A DNA stretch of 64,000 nucleotides from Candolleomyces eurysporus (lineage: Eukaryota; Basidiomycota; Agaricomycetes; Agaricales; Psathyrellaceae). The notes under the pieces were generated by a model. That model searched no databases and was not told the origin of the DNA. It saw nothing but the letters and a program-made list of their open reading frames with translations. Each line of letters starts with the position of its first letter. The first letter of the stretch is position 1. The stretch covers positions 22,584 to 86,583 of the forward strand of contig JANBPK010000001.1 of NCBI GenBank assembly GCA_027579435.1. The letters run 5' to 3'. Shown piece by piece: positions 45,138 to 58,500 of this stretch. The position numbers and the translations under genes were made by a program.

Positions 45138-45760
45138 TATAGGTTAATGATTCTGGTTCCAGGTACAAAATAAGTCTTCAATGTTTCCAAGTCCAACGGA
45201 TTGAACTGACCTGAATGTCGCCGAGCTAAGGAGGCTGACCACTTGGGTGGAGCGGCTGCCCGCGGATGCCCCCTTACGAAAGAAATTCCCACAGGGTGTA
45301 CTGCCACATCGCAGCAGTTGCCCAGCATTGCCGACGACGAGCTGACCATTACCACCGCCAGCAACGACCTCCCTCGTCGACCACGAGCTCAGCTCAACTG
45401 GGTCTCTCGTCAAGAGCATTCACATTCTCAGTCTCTTCGGCCTTGTGCACTCTCTTTTGTCTGCACCGTTCGTTTGAACCGCCCCCGTCGTCCAGCTCGC
45501 CCTGCCAAGGCGACCCTATAATTGCTGGACCCTTGGGTGAGGAAAAGGACTTCAAAGGCATCGTATTGTATGCTTACAGTGTTCTCCAACCAGCCTCGCA
45601 CGTATTTTAAACCTGACACGAAACCAGCCGCAGCGGCTAGGCCCTCAACTTAGGCTCCACCAACGCCACCCACAAGCAAGGAGCTAACGACACAGCGCCC
45701 ACCCATCGATACTCGCTCTTGGTGCACTAGGATAGTCCACGTACTCTGTGAAGGAGAACG
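45138..45760. promoter_or_regulatory. Divergent HINT/CHS7 promoter
   Basis: 620 bp between start codons, GC-rich and free of recognisable genes; short open frames on both strands (45243-45619) have no family match and are probably leader sequence. Confidence 0.45.
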
Positions 45761-47163
45761 ATGCCGGTTCAGTTCGGGTCCTTCGACGCAATATGCGAGA
45801 AGGCTGCTCTCATTATCTGCCCGTTGGTCGGCACAGATCAGGGGATTGAGCCACAATGCTACAGCAGGAATGTCGACATTGGAGGGACGCTGATTTTCCA
45901 ACCATGTAAGTTTTCGTTGGATTCTCGCTGTGGGGCGGCCTGTGCTCACCGAAACCCTCGTTTTTGTTTCCAGCAACGTGCTTTGTCCACATTGTCGCCC
46001 TCATTATGACAGCTATTATGATCCTCCACATTCGTAGCAAGTACACTGCAGTCGGTGAGCAAAAAATGCGGATATTTTGATTGAATTGTAGCTGATGGTA
46101 AAATGTGTTCAGGTCGAAAGGAAATTGTCATGTTCTTCTGGATGTATGCCATCATCGAATTGCTAGCGATGTTCCTCGACTCTGGTATTATCCCCACCTC
46201 AAACGTCGTATATCCTGTGAGTCGAAAGGATTGATTTTATTGCGACCCACACGCTGACCGTTTTCTAGTGGTTTGCCGCCGTGTATACAGGGCTTGTAGC
46301 AGCGACATATTGCTGTCTGCTGATCAATGGTTTCGTTGGGTTCCAATTCGCAGAAGACGGTACCCCTCTTTCCCTTTGGGTACGTCTAGCTCGTCTTTCT
46401 TCTACTCTTGCTTTCGCTAACCTTAACGCCCGTTGTAGTTCTTGAGAATATCGTGTCTCCTCATTTGGGGTGTCTCGTTCTTCCTTGCCATCGCCACCTT
46501 CAAGCAATTCGCCGGATTCAAGTACAGCAAGCCCATTGCTCTCTGGATCGTCTACATCCTTTGGCCTCTCATTTGCACTGCGATTTATATCGTCTCCCAG
46601 CTTATTCTCGTGTTCCGAACTCTTGAAGACCGCTGGCCGATTGGTGACATCATCTTTGGTGCTGCTTTCTGGACTATCGCGCAGGTAAGGAATTTACATC
46701 TACAATTGCTCTGTTGCTTTGGTTCTCAACTAACCTCGACGATGACGATGACAGGTTCTCTTGTTCGCTTTCAGCGTGACGATATGCGATGCTATCAAGC
46801 ACTACATCGACGGTCTATTCTTCTTCACTCTCTGCATGCTTCTGAGCGTCATGATGGTGTACAAGTACTGGGACAGTATTACAGTACGTCTTGTCTCTGC
46901 TTCATTCAGCCTCCCTCTCTCTGCTCACTCACCCATGATTCCACTTTTTACAGCGAGAGGATCTCGAATTCTCTGTCGGCTCCAAGGCTACTGTTTGGGA
47001 AGTCAAGGACCCATTGCTCAACTCTGCACCAATGGACCCCTCAGAAGAAGATATCCGGAGCACTTACAATGCTGGAGGTGGAGCTGCCAGCCTTGTTGGT
47101 GGTGTGAGCGGTTCGCAGATGTACGGAGGCGCACGGAGATACCCTCCTAGTGCAGGTTATTGA
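45761..47163 (+). CDS. CHS7: Chitin synthase export chaperone
   Basis: ER membrane protein needed for export of chitin synthase III. ATG at 45761: [20 protein letters not shown], with [23 protein letters not shown] at the first exon end, the usual Chs7 start. Hydrophobic segments in order: [113 protein letters not shown] and [19 protein letters not shown]; these fit the seven-helix Chs7 topology. The tail is soluble ([25 protein letters not shown]). Seven exons with 50-80 nt introns; stop TGA at 47161. The 3' flank holds long T-rich runs. Confidence 0.95.
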
Positions 47164-48579
47164 GGACCGTCCTTGGAGGAAGAGAAGCTTGAGAAGAGGG
47201 ATTGAGAGTACGTAGTTGGTCTTATTGCTGCCCTACTATGAGGTTGATGTGCTGAATTTGATGGTTTTTTTTTTTCTTTTGTTTTTTGCAGATACCTAGC
47301 TATTACCGTAATGCATCTATACCGAAAATTCATTATCACACCGCACAACGGCTTGAAGATGGGCCAAGCTAACGAAATTCGACCCCCTGGACCCTTTACN
47401 TTTTTTTCCAGTTTACTGTTTGTTTTTCTCGCATATCCATCCATCTCCGTACTCTGTTTATCGTATTGTATCAGATCTTTTAACCACACACACTCGTTAT
47501 TTTCCCTTTCTGGTTTTATCTTGCTTTATTTCTGCCGTGTTGAGGTACCATCTCGTCGCTCGTCATTTCAATCCGCCGCCGCCGCCTGACAGACCGTTGC
47601 CGACTGTCTACGAGTCTATCTCGCATTCGCTCCCACACATATCAACAGACGATAGCACAACGATAACACTTATCCCATCTATCGTTCCACCGCCACGACG
47701 ACAAGCCACAAAGCATGTACACCGGACAGTTTCATCTTTTCTCCTTCTCTTCTGATGAGTATAGAGTCAGGCACTTGTTTTCTTTTCCTTTTTCCTTCCT
47801 TCCATTAATGTTGATAGTTAGTAAGTAGTAAGATCGTGACGACCATTTCCCCTTTTTACTCGAGGTTCCTCTTTCTCTTTTGCTGGTTAGATTATTTCTT
47901 TCTTGGTTTAATGAATGGTATACTGTGATGACAAGGACCTGGATTATGGTGCGATGGGACCGACATATTCAGGTGATAGCAAGGGTCGGGTTTCTCGTTT
48001 TATGGTTCAGAGATTGTTCAATTTAGTTCCGTTAATGTTTTACATCGTGGTGATACAGACGATGGTTATGAGGGCCTGGGTCCATCTCATCGTGACTGTG
48101 CTTGACGAGGTTAAGAACGATGGACAGGAATGTGCAGCCAGCCGAAGGCACTGCTGGGTCTCGCCCAGTTCGCCGAGGTACGCTGATTCGTTTCGTTTCG
48201 CTTCACTCCATTTCGAATCCGTTTTGCTTATCTAGGTTATTAAGCGAGATTGTTGCAGATATATTCCTGGTACGTCACCCCGCCCTTGCTGTGGGCCTTA
48301 TAGTCAGTACGTCACCGCGGGAGGTAGTTTCAAATATCATGTCGGGGGAGTTTAGCTCGGTCTCCATTCATATGCTGCTGAGCAGCCTGCTCCTCGAACC
48401 GAGGAGGTGGAGCTCCAACTAAGTGGTCAACTTGGCGGGTTTATTTTGATCTCAGCAGCTTATCAAAGTTGGAAGATCGTTTGTCTAAAACCAACGTTCA
48501 AAATAGTGTGCTCTAGTGAAACGAGAAGGGAAGAATTCAGTTTCGGAACTAGCAATATAATTCAGATAACTATGCAAAT
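47164..48579. other. CHS7 3' flank, no gene seen
   Basis: T- and CT-rich sequence (47264-47290, 47400-47410, 47760-47900) that looks like 3' UTR and downstream spacer. Short plus-strand frames (47915-48235, 48102-48422) have no recognised content. Confidence 0.5.
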
Positions 48580-49340
48580 GTCGTTCAAAGTATCCTAGCA
48601 ATCTGATTGTCAACTAATGCATATGTAGCACATTAATGTAGGTGACTCGTGGTGTCCCAGGAATAGGTTAACACAAGACGCACAAATGGGACAAGGCCAT
48701 ACATTGGGGAGTCAGGCCGGAGTGCGAGTGCCATGATGCTTGTCTGGACGAACGTTGAAAACGTCAGTCAATACCATTTTGAGGGAATGAATTGCCCGGC
48801 TATTCAACAAATAAAATACGCGGGTGTCGTCCAGATTGCTACTAGCAATATTAATCTGGTTGCCAGACGATAATAACATTTTGAGTTGTCAGGTAAGGGT
48901 GCTGTTCGGTGGGCGGTTGAAGCGAGCACAAGACTCCACAGAACGGGACAAGGACAAGGTTATGCACTGGGCAGTCAGGTTAGAGTGCGAGCGAGCGCAA
49001 CAATTTGCCTGTCTAAACAAACGCTGAAGCTGGATGACGCACATGTTCAACCAGCGAACCGGGAATGGGAGAAACGTGGTTACCATTTCGAAAGAATGGA
49101 TAGTTCGGCTATTCAAAAAAAAAAAACAAGATAAGTATGCTGATGTCGTCCAAGACATTATAGCAATCTGGTTGTCAGATAGCACGTTGGGCTGGCGAGT
49201 GGTGCTGTGGGTGTGTAGTGGGGACCACAAGACTCCACAAAACGGGGCAAGACATGACATTGACTCGGAGGCTATTCACTGGGGAGACAGGCCAGAGTGC
49301 GAGCGAGCGACCGCGAAAGTTCAATTGCTGGCTCCCTTAG
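48580..49340. repeat. Diverged tandem repeat, about 300-bp unit
   Basis: Copies at about 48637-48894, 48895-49197 and 49198-49340 (partial), with the tail of another at 48580-48636. Shared words: ACAAGACTCCACA, ACGGGACAAG, GGCAGTCAGG, AGAGTGCGAGCGAGCG, CGGCTATTCAA, GATGTCGTCCA and AGCAATCTGGTTGTCAGAT. The ends of units meet around TTGTCAG. It could be a remnant of a transposon array or a satellite; no coding potential seen. Confidence 0.7.
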
Positions 49341-52300
49341 AAAAGTCAATAGGAAACAGTCTAAAGCGTACATAGCCCACTAAAGGTTAGCGCGTTCCCT
49401 TGTGACCGCCTGAGATGAAAGGAATGCGCCGACCGCTGAGTCAATGTCATTCCGGGAGAACAGTCCAAAAGACAGACTGGGTGAATCACGGGCGTCGGGT
49501 TACAGGCTGCGAGGCGTTACTAGAATGTGTTGAACCAGGAGGGCTACGACATTCCAAGGAATGAACATTCGAAGCGTCATATGAATTGCGACCGTCGAAA
49601 AAGAGTCTGTTGGACGGTGCGCTTGTGTAATTTGCGGCGTTCATCTAACGTGCGAAGTGGACGGGATGATTGTGGTTGAACTGTATCGAGTACTGGGGAG
49701 TGGAAGCTTGCACTCCTTAGTACCAATAGAGCCAGGTTCAGGGGTACGAGGCACCGGAGCCAGTGTGATCGTCATAATCAGTGGAGAGTGCTCAGTCGAA
49801 CTCGGGGGATCAGGATACAAATTCAGTCAAAGTTCGTGGGGGAAAAGATGCTGAACAGAGCTAGGAAAGGATCCACTTGATATCATGTCGCATGTCAATC
49901 AATCGAGGGACCTTTTGGGGCATTGTACTGCGCAAGCCATCGAGGCGCCACCAGCAGGGCCAACGTGGACATGGGTGGGTCACGACACTACCCAGACCAC
50001 TAATCCTTGATTAGGACGAGCACCTGCCGATGTAGCCGGCTAATGAGGGAGAACTGGACAGATTTATCTGCGTTTGAAGGCAATCCGCCATGTAGCCGGA
50101 GCGTTTGTACGTAGTAGCGCAAGCGGTTGGGGTTTCGTGGCGGTCATAAAGGAGCTGTCGCTACCCCTTCATGCGTGAACGTAGATGTTCCATTTCCCTT
50201 TTCGCTGCAAGGGCTAGGATTGGTTGAGGATATAGTTCCAGTTGTCGTACTGTTCACCGTGCCACACGGCTGCCTGCTCCGCATAGAATACATGAAGAGG
50301 ACGCCCATAAGTCGGGTGCAGCGCTAGGGCACGTCAATTGTTCAATTTCATTGATGGTGACGCTGAGAAAGACAGAGCACTTGACGCAATGTCCCACATT
50401 GTGGGCGTCGTTTCCCCGAGTCCCAGATAAAAGATACGATGACAAGGGAGGCAGCGGTGTGTATGCAGATCAAGGTGCCCGAGTGTGAAGCCTTATCGAT
50501 TATCGCGGGGAGACAAGGAAATATTGATCATGATACCGTTCATCCCTGCCCATTACGAATTGGAGTATGTTTGAATACGGACACCGAGTATATCGGCATC
50601 CTCCTTTGAGTGTCTTGCCAAAAGCGATTATAAAAGCACCAGATGTCAACAAGACCAACAGTCACCAGGTCCCTGCGTGCTCAGGGAATGCGGGCCAAAT
50701 AAAATGTGACATTTGCTGACACGAGACCTGAAATTAGTTGAAGTAGCGTTAGATTAGACGAGACAAAAAAATGGGCTCACGATATCTATGATGAATGAGC
50801 TCCTTGGCTAATTAGGAGCTTGAAGATAGTCAGACAAAATAGAAAGTGTGCAGAATGGCAGACTCGGCGATGGGCGCTTTCAGGAAACCATAAAACTCCC
50901 CCGGCAGCGAGCACCTTCAAATCCAAACAACTCAACACACTGCCACGGACGTATTGAGCGGAGTTGGTTCTTTTCCCGCTCTTACTTATCATGCACCAAT
51001 GCAGCATTGGTAAGTCAATTGTATCTTTATTTGTGAGTATTCAAGGCAAACTGCTGATCATCATCCACTCCTCTTTTCTGAAATCGCCGCTTGTTTGTGC
51101 GTGTGGCGGGCAGTTCCGTTGGGCACACACCGGCGGTGTAGGGTCCCGGATTTCAATTTTCACACTGAACCCAAGGTTAAGCCTCCGACTGGGTGTCAGG
51201 ACTGTCAGTGCACTAGCGTAAGCTTTACCGTATCGTTTTTTCAGGACACAATAGCCTTGGTCACAAATCCAGTAAGCCAATCTGCGTGCAAACCGGGCAG
51301 GTGAGGGTAAATGGATATTATTGCGTTATCGTAATGATTATCATGCGCTTTCTAGCTTTCCACACAGGTCAGTATTGGCTTTGGAAGGCCATCTGAAGGT
51401 GAACTGCCGCCTCTTTTACGTGGGGTGGCCTATCTTTTCGGAGAGCTTTCGACTCCTTAGCTGTTGCTCATAGCACTCTGAATAAGGTTCGCTGCCAGAA
51501 GCCTCACCGTCGGATGATTTTCCCACTCGGCCGCCGCATTCAGACTACCACGATAATGTCGAAGTGCTCTACTCCGTCACTTCCACGAGCTACCGTATCA
51601 ACAGCTTTCAGCCCTGGAACCATGTCTCTAGGCTTAGCTCACCGCCCTCTTTGGGCCTTTTGGCGCTTCCAGTCAAAGCCCTTCTTCCACCGATGCTTGA
51701 CCCAGCCCTATGACTTCGGACAACCCCAAATGATGCTGTTTTCTCTCCCCATCTGGTTCATCCGATGTACAACTCCGGTCAGACCGCCTCCAGTTGCATT
51801 TTTCGCCGTTGATCGACGGGCCACGGCGAGCGAACATCGAGCGACACCCCCATGCGACAATTATGTTTCAATCTACAATTGGCAAGACTCAAGCTAGACG
51901 TGTCTCGATGGTGCCATAGTCGAAGGTTCTGTGGCACTCTCATGGCGCTGTGATGTTCATTCATCTCATTTCGATATGCAACCACTGTCCTTCTTGCGAT
52001 CGGACCAAGACCGGATGATATTCCTTGGGATTGTATCTCTTTTGGTAAAATGCTCGGCGGCTATGAGTGACGGATGAAGACCTATTCCAACGAGTTCTGG
52101 TAACTTCCAGCGCGCCGACTCCATGCCGTTATGCAACAACCACGTTATTGGTACCGGCTCGTCGTCGATTCTGGTATGTACGCGAGTCTCTATGAAAAGC
52201 AGCAGGTGCCCTGTTCCCAACATTTGAATGTGCATCTAGGCTTCCATGTCCCGTAGATCCGGACAGGATGTTTATGCCAGTCCTTTCCAGATGCCATCGT

Positions 52301-55300
52301 GTTTTTGGCTTCGTAAAGGAATTGAAAAAATCTGTTCGATATCACCAGGAACTGGGCGCGCAAGGCAGCGGTGTTCAACACATAGGTCATCGATATTCGC
52401 AGGCGATATAGGTGATTGGCGCATCTATCGATTCAGGTAACTAAAGGAACACACGAGAGCACTTCAAATGCTGAGCATGGTGTGGGCGGTCAGGGAGCCA
52501 ACTGGGTGCGAAGAGCAGATTTGAATCTCATAACAGATGGTCCTGTATCAGCGCAGGAGAAGGATTGTGGATAGCGATTGTGCGGGACAACACTGTTCGG
52601 GCTAAAGGCGTGACGACTATGCTCCGAGGTTGAGGTCCCTGTCCAAGGGACGGTGACAAAACTTGACAATAAGGGCTGGCAAGTTTCGGGAAATCCATCA
52701 TCAAGGATACATAGCGTTAGTTTTTAGTTATCATCGAAATCAGCGTCTGCTAAGTCTGTGAACGGCTCGGTTGCTTGATGGTAGCTCGGGTTTAGTGGTT
52801 CACTTCTGGTTCACATCATCCAGGGTCTTCCGTGGGAGGGGGTTAACCCCCCCTCCAAAGATAACAGTTGATCATGAATGGGAATAAGTATCGAACCTGC
52901 TTATCCAGATTCTTCCCAAGGGGATGTCTGATCATCATATTTGATTAAATTAGGCCTCAGATCTTTCGTTGTTGGGCGGTCAATGCTAAATTATTGCATG
53001 CAAAATCACCCTCTCCAAACAGAGAATGCTCCGGTATAGAAATAACAGAGCGAGGATAAGATGGATCTCATGCTTTTGCGCCCCGTTCTGGGAAATAGGC
53101 CTCCCGTAGAACGTCCCACTATCGTTGGAGAGTTCGTGGTGGCATCCGAACATCCACTGTGTAAAGTAAACGCCCTGAATCAGGCAAGATCTCCACGGCA
53201 AGATGAGGACCTGGTTTAGGAATATTTTTCCGGTGATAACCTTGTCAGTAGATCTCCGTGCCCTGGCGCATGGCAGTGGCGGTGAATTCAAGGTCGTCCT
53301 GACATCCGGGGATAGTAGGTCCACGTTTGGTTGAGGCGGGTCACACCTGGGTCACACCACAAACGGCAAGGCCTTGCATAACTTTTCACATTCTTCCGCC
53401 ACTTCGTCCTAGGCAACATGGAGTGAATACGGAGTCCATCAATCTAACTATCGCCATCCCCTTCATCGACATCCCTTAGTTTCGGGAGATGGTGGCAATC
53501 TACATTGTTATGACACAACCGAGAAAACGTTCCTACCAACATTGACCGGTTCACGCTGCCTCGTACGATAATCTGCAGCAGTGAACGTTGCAGCCCCAAG
53601 TTAGGCAGTAGACGTAACCTCCATTCAGCCTATCTAACTTCGGTTCTCGGCGACTCGCTATGGTCAACGTCTACTGCTACTCGGAATTTTGCTCAGCGTT
53701 TTCGACGTGCCATATCCTCTCGAACCTCTTAATCTCCGTGGTTTACCGACTTCCCATTGACCGTCGACGTTGTTGCGGGCGTGGCATCGGTGCTTCACTG
53801 CGGTGAGATATGTTACGGTAGTTGACGGGCCTCTCATTTAGTGTATTCCAATCCGCAGCTGCGTTCTCAGAATCGAATATAATGCCTTGTTGGCCGTGCG
53901 ATGGTCAAGGCAATTTCATCATTGAAAACGCTCTTTCAATGCGGTTTCTTCGTTTCCTGTTATTGAAACAACCTTGTTTACCCTCGTCACTGTGACCGAG
54001 ATCTTCGTTCGGCGGTTTAACTGCGCACTCGACATCCAGTTCCAGAAGTTTCGATCCTTCTGCAAGTCCATTAACAAGTTTGCTCTCAGGTTCTCTTTGC
54101 ACTGGTTCCATTCTGTCCATACTTTTGGGACTGCAGGGTCTTCGACATCTCTTCGGAATTTATGGCTTTAGAGTCACGTCCTGCCCACAGTTTGGCCTGT
54201 GACGATCATCTGGCGGCCTACGTGAAGTGTGCACTACGAGTCGAACCCGTTCTCGCGCCTCTGGGAATTCGACTACCACCTCGACTATCTCATTTTAGAT
54301 CGCCTTCATCCGGTGGGATCCACCGGCGGTGCTCTGGCGCGATACCTCGTGCACGGACTTGCTACAAGAGAGCGCTTCCCTGATTTGATAAAATTTCCGT
54401 TCAAAACAAGTCAATGAAAACGAGGTGATGCATCCTTGTCATCAAAAATGGGCCTTTGGAGAGGGCTTCTTTGCTAGCAATCTACTTGGAGCTCTCCGGA
54501 CTATTTTTCGAGGGTCGCACAGCTAACGGATGGCCCTTGATGACGGCATTGTCTGCTCCTCTCTTCGAGATAAAGAATGACTGAATGTTAGCTGCCATTT
54601 ACTGCCGCCGTGCTGCATCTGGCATTTGGAATGGAATTAGAATGCAACCGGTGAGAAGTGACTTGTCCGTCTGTCCGGGCACGGGCAACTATTTCAACTC
54701 GGACGGTATGGAGCTTGGACCTTGGACCTCACGTTGCAGTCCTTCTTTACCTTCCACGCTACCTGCAGGCCCCACTATTGAGTTTTGTTTGCATTGGTGT
54801 TCAAAGCAGCAATGCTGGGGAGCACCGGCGGTTGTTCCATCGAACAAACGGATGAGTCCGTGGATAATGATCGTGATATTTCGTCCCGTTCGCGCTACTG
54901 CGACTATGGTGATCTAATTCTGGGGTTGAAAAGTCGGATCCCCTTTCATGAAACATGCAGAGAAGAGATCCAAGATTCGCTGAACGCTGTTGAGGTCGGC
55001 CCCAACCCGAGTTCCAGGCGTTTCCGGCGTGGAGTTAACTGCTGACCGGATGTTTGAATTGCTAGTACAACGGTGTATAGCCAAGTAGCCCTACCAACCT
55101 CATACACTTAAATTTTTTCTTGCTACAATTGAAATGAAGCATCGCAGTGCAATACTTTTTTGATCGTGTTCCAATTCAGGTATGTCGTTGTGGCGCTCAT
55201 CGAGGAACCCTCCTGCCGAATTTAGGTCACGTTTCTCCCCTACCCTCGCTGATAATCACACCGCATCCCCGTTTCACTCGTACCTTCCTCCTCACTAGGC

Positions 55301-58300
55301 ATAGCCCAGTCGAATCACCGTGACGAGCGCAGCCAGGTCCACACGAATGGTGGTGTTTGCCAACCAGGGACAGCTGGGTCGATGCAGTGCTCGGATTCGA
55401 TACGGTCAGCTAACTCGGCTAACGACTAAATTAACGCGGTGCTGCGAACGCAAGATGCCGCTCAATTCCTGTTCACTGAATCACTGTTCTTGTCTCACAA
55501 GTAGTGTCGGGTTCCACTTCCCCGACTCGCAACTGGCGTCAACTCCTCTATTTCGGATGGCTCGGGTTTCATATCTAAATACTGCTACGGTCCTACACGC
55601 CGCACTTCTATCTCGGCGCTTGGAAGGTGACTTGGGATCTGTCAACCCGGCGTAACTGAATCCACAAGTTACTGTAGCCAGCGGAGAGAACACCTCTGAT
55701 GCGGTGTATGATTAGGGTTTGAATGTTGAGCGCTGCGGGGTCCCTTAGCGTCAAGCTCTAAACCCCCCGACTCGTTTTAGATCAGACATCCCTCCGTGGA
55801 TAATTTCACGGAGTAGTCTGCCTACCGCACCCCGAGGAATCAACGCATACAAATTCGAGCGTTGCCCATCACATACATCACATCTTTTCTTTCCGGATCC
55901 TAGGTTTGGCCGCCGACGCAAGTGGAAGCGTTATTATAGTCGCAGTACGTATTCAAGTCTGCTGATAGATGCGTCGGCGCCTGCATTGGAAACACTTCTC
56001 ATACATCGTTAGTATACGGGGTGTCTATAAAACTCAGTTCACAGAAGTACGTTATTGATGAACAATTTTACTTGGGTTCTCTAGCTTGTGCATTTCCATG
56101 ACACTTCCCCTGAGAGCATGGGCTGGATCCTGCTGCATCTGACAGCCTGTTGGATTAAACGAATTCGAAGGCTGAGATGACTCCCATTCCAGGCCAGTTG
56201 CGTACGAATATCTACCTCGGCGGGCACTCGGACTTCCTAGATGCTGTAGCCAATGGAAACTTGATATGGCTTAACGAGCGATGATCCCGTTTGGTCCAAT
56301 TAATCCGAGGCACTTAGCCACGTCCCTGGCAACTTCTTGCACTCGACGCCCTGCGATGGCCGAAGTGTGCATCAAGCTAGACCCGGGCGTCTCAAAATCT
56401 GTCTGCGGACGCCACTATCAATTTCAGTTCAGTCCTACCATTTCCGATGGTTTCACTGTTCCACTACGTATGCGAATGGACACGCGGAAGCTTTCTACGA
56501 TTGCCCTCATTTTTTACAAAAGTAACTATTTAAAGGCGGAGTAAGCATATTGAGATCCCTTCCGAATATGCCTTGGTATTCTTTGAAGCCCCTTGACGGC
56601 CGGTGCTGTTGTGGGCTTCCACCGGATTCTCCCATTGAATTCCTCGCGAGGTCTGGGGCCGATGTCCTCCGTTCGAAGGGGCTTGTCTCCCTAGTGATAA
56701 GGCTCTACTCTTACATAAATATCCCAGCACCCAGAAAGACTCATTGACACTTTTGTAGCAGGTAAATGGCCTGAAGAGGGTGATTTATTTATGGAGATTT
56801 CCTCGGAGCGACAATGTGTAAAACCTCTCTCGCTTAGGAGCTCCAAGATTCCGAGATTCAGAAGGCCAAGAATTCCCTATCGATGACGCCTTTCTTTCTT
56901 TTCAGGCTCGTAGCATTCACGTCTTGATTACCTTGAATCCCGAACAATATACATGGACTCTGGCTGAATTTAAGCATGGCAATCGAATTCCAGCGTTAAC
57001 CGGTGTCAGCACGGAGAGGAGTTGGAATGTTTGCAGGGCTCCAGCGGCTGGATCATCCAAAACGGTGCAGTACCCTGAATGCTGCAAGAGGAGCCGACGT
57101 CTCCCCACACTTCTAAAGGTGACGCGGTGTATGTAAGGCCTTGAGGAGATAGCCAACGTCGTTTGAAAATCAAATCATCCTTTCAGAATACAGCCGATGT
57201 GCAACAGAAAGTTCTGTTCTGAAGAAGGGTAAATGGGTTACAGGACCAGTTTAGTGACCCGACCACCACGCCGCCTCTTGCAGTATTCCGAAGAGATAGC
57301 TGTGGCCCTGAAGACATACCTTTCGTGGCCGTCATCATTTGTTCATCTTCAGGTTTCCTGAACGATTCCGCTACGAACATCAGTCCTTGCTGACTTGGAC
57401 AGGGGAAGGCTTCTTTCTGGGATCACCGCAACGTATGGGAGAACCTTTTGAATTGAATACCAAGCCCCCGGTTGTTCTCGTTGCCTGTATGTGCTCTATC
57501 CAAGGGTGTAAGCCCGTCTCAGAACCGATGCGTAGTCACCGAAGTCGTGCCTGGTGGGTTCCAGGAGTCGAGTAGAATGTTCGCCCAGCCGGTTGTTTGC
57601 AAAAAACCTCGGAAAAAAAAGAGAAATGGAGCAACGAATAGTCCCGCAGCTGCAAGCATGCAGCATGATATCGATGTGCCATACAGAGTAAGAATCGTAG
57701 CAGATCGTAGCGCAGTTCTCTGTCGATGTTCGCGCTTCAAGCGCATGCGCCGCTGTCACCCTGGATCCGGATGGACAGACCCATCGCGACTCATCGGGGA
57801 GGCTGAGCATATGTGGTGGTTCCGAGGATAACCCCCCCCTCTCCCTTTCAGAATTAATTTCCGAACTAAATATGAACCCCCCATCTCGATTTCCGATAGA
57901 TTCCTAAATAGTCTTATCAAGACCCTTGGAATCATGCTAAGGTTAGCACGGTCACACTTTGACCATACCTTTCGGGTTGCTTGTATGACCATCGGAATCC
58001 AAGTTGGGTCAGCGCCAAAAACTGACCATCGCTGCCACGCAGAACGATGGCGAGGACAACGCATGGGCCGCTCGGATGTTGCTGCTGGCAGTTGCATACC
58101 ATAGCCATGATTTCCGGGAAAATTTGACCCACAGACCACGGGAGCACCGGCTTCTTACATTGCCCAAAATTTCGTTCTTGGGTTGGGGAGCCCGACTGAC
58201 TCGCCCCTCGATGGTACCTGCTTAGTATGGCTGTCATGACACAGAGAATCGGCGGAAAGAACTCCGTCGGGATTCAGATTGGAACAAGCCAAATACGCAT

Positions 58301-58500
58301 GCACAAGTGAGACACGATGATTCAGATAACGCGTACGCGTAAGGCTTTATGCAGGGGGGGCCACCCCAAGGAAGACGAGCAAAATTCTGTTCTTCAAGAT
58401 GCATCATGCAAAGCAATCAGAAAAAGCTCGAGAGATATCATGATCACAGACTTACGTGGATGCTTTTCAAGTTAGCATGCCGAGAGGATGCACACCTTCG
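49341..58500. other. 9 kb gene-poor tract without intact gene
   Basis: Open frames are short and scattered on both strands (longest 119-127 codons, 51514-51897 and 57472-57831), and none could be chained by splice sites into a known family. Some stretches read for 60-90 codons between stops (54229-54417, 54785-55045, 56924-57136), which might be decayed coding sequence, but I cannot name the source. No long terminal repeats, terminal inverted repeats, tRNA or rRNA seen. Confidence 0.5.

Noticed and set aside
54160..57600. Possible decayed ankyrin-repeat or NLR gene
   Set aside because: A few phrases looked repeat-like, but no consensus repeat could be aligned in any frame.
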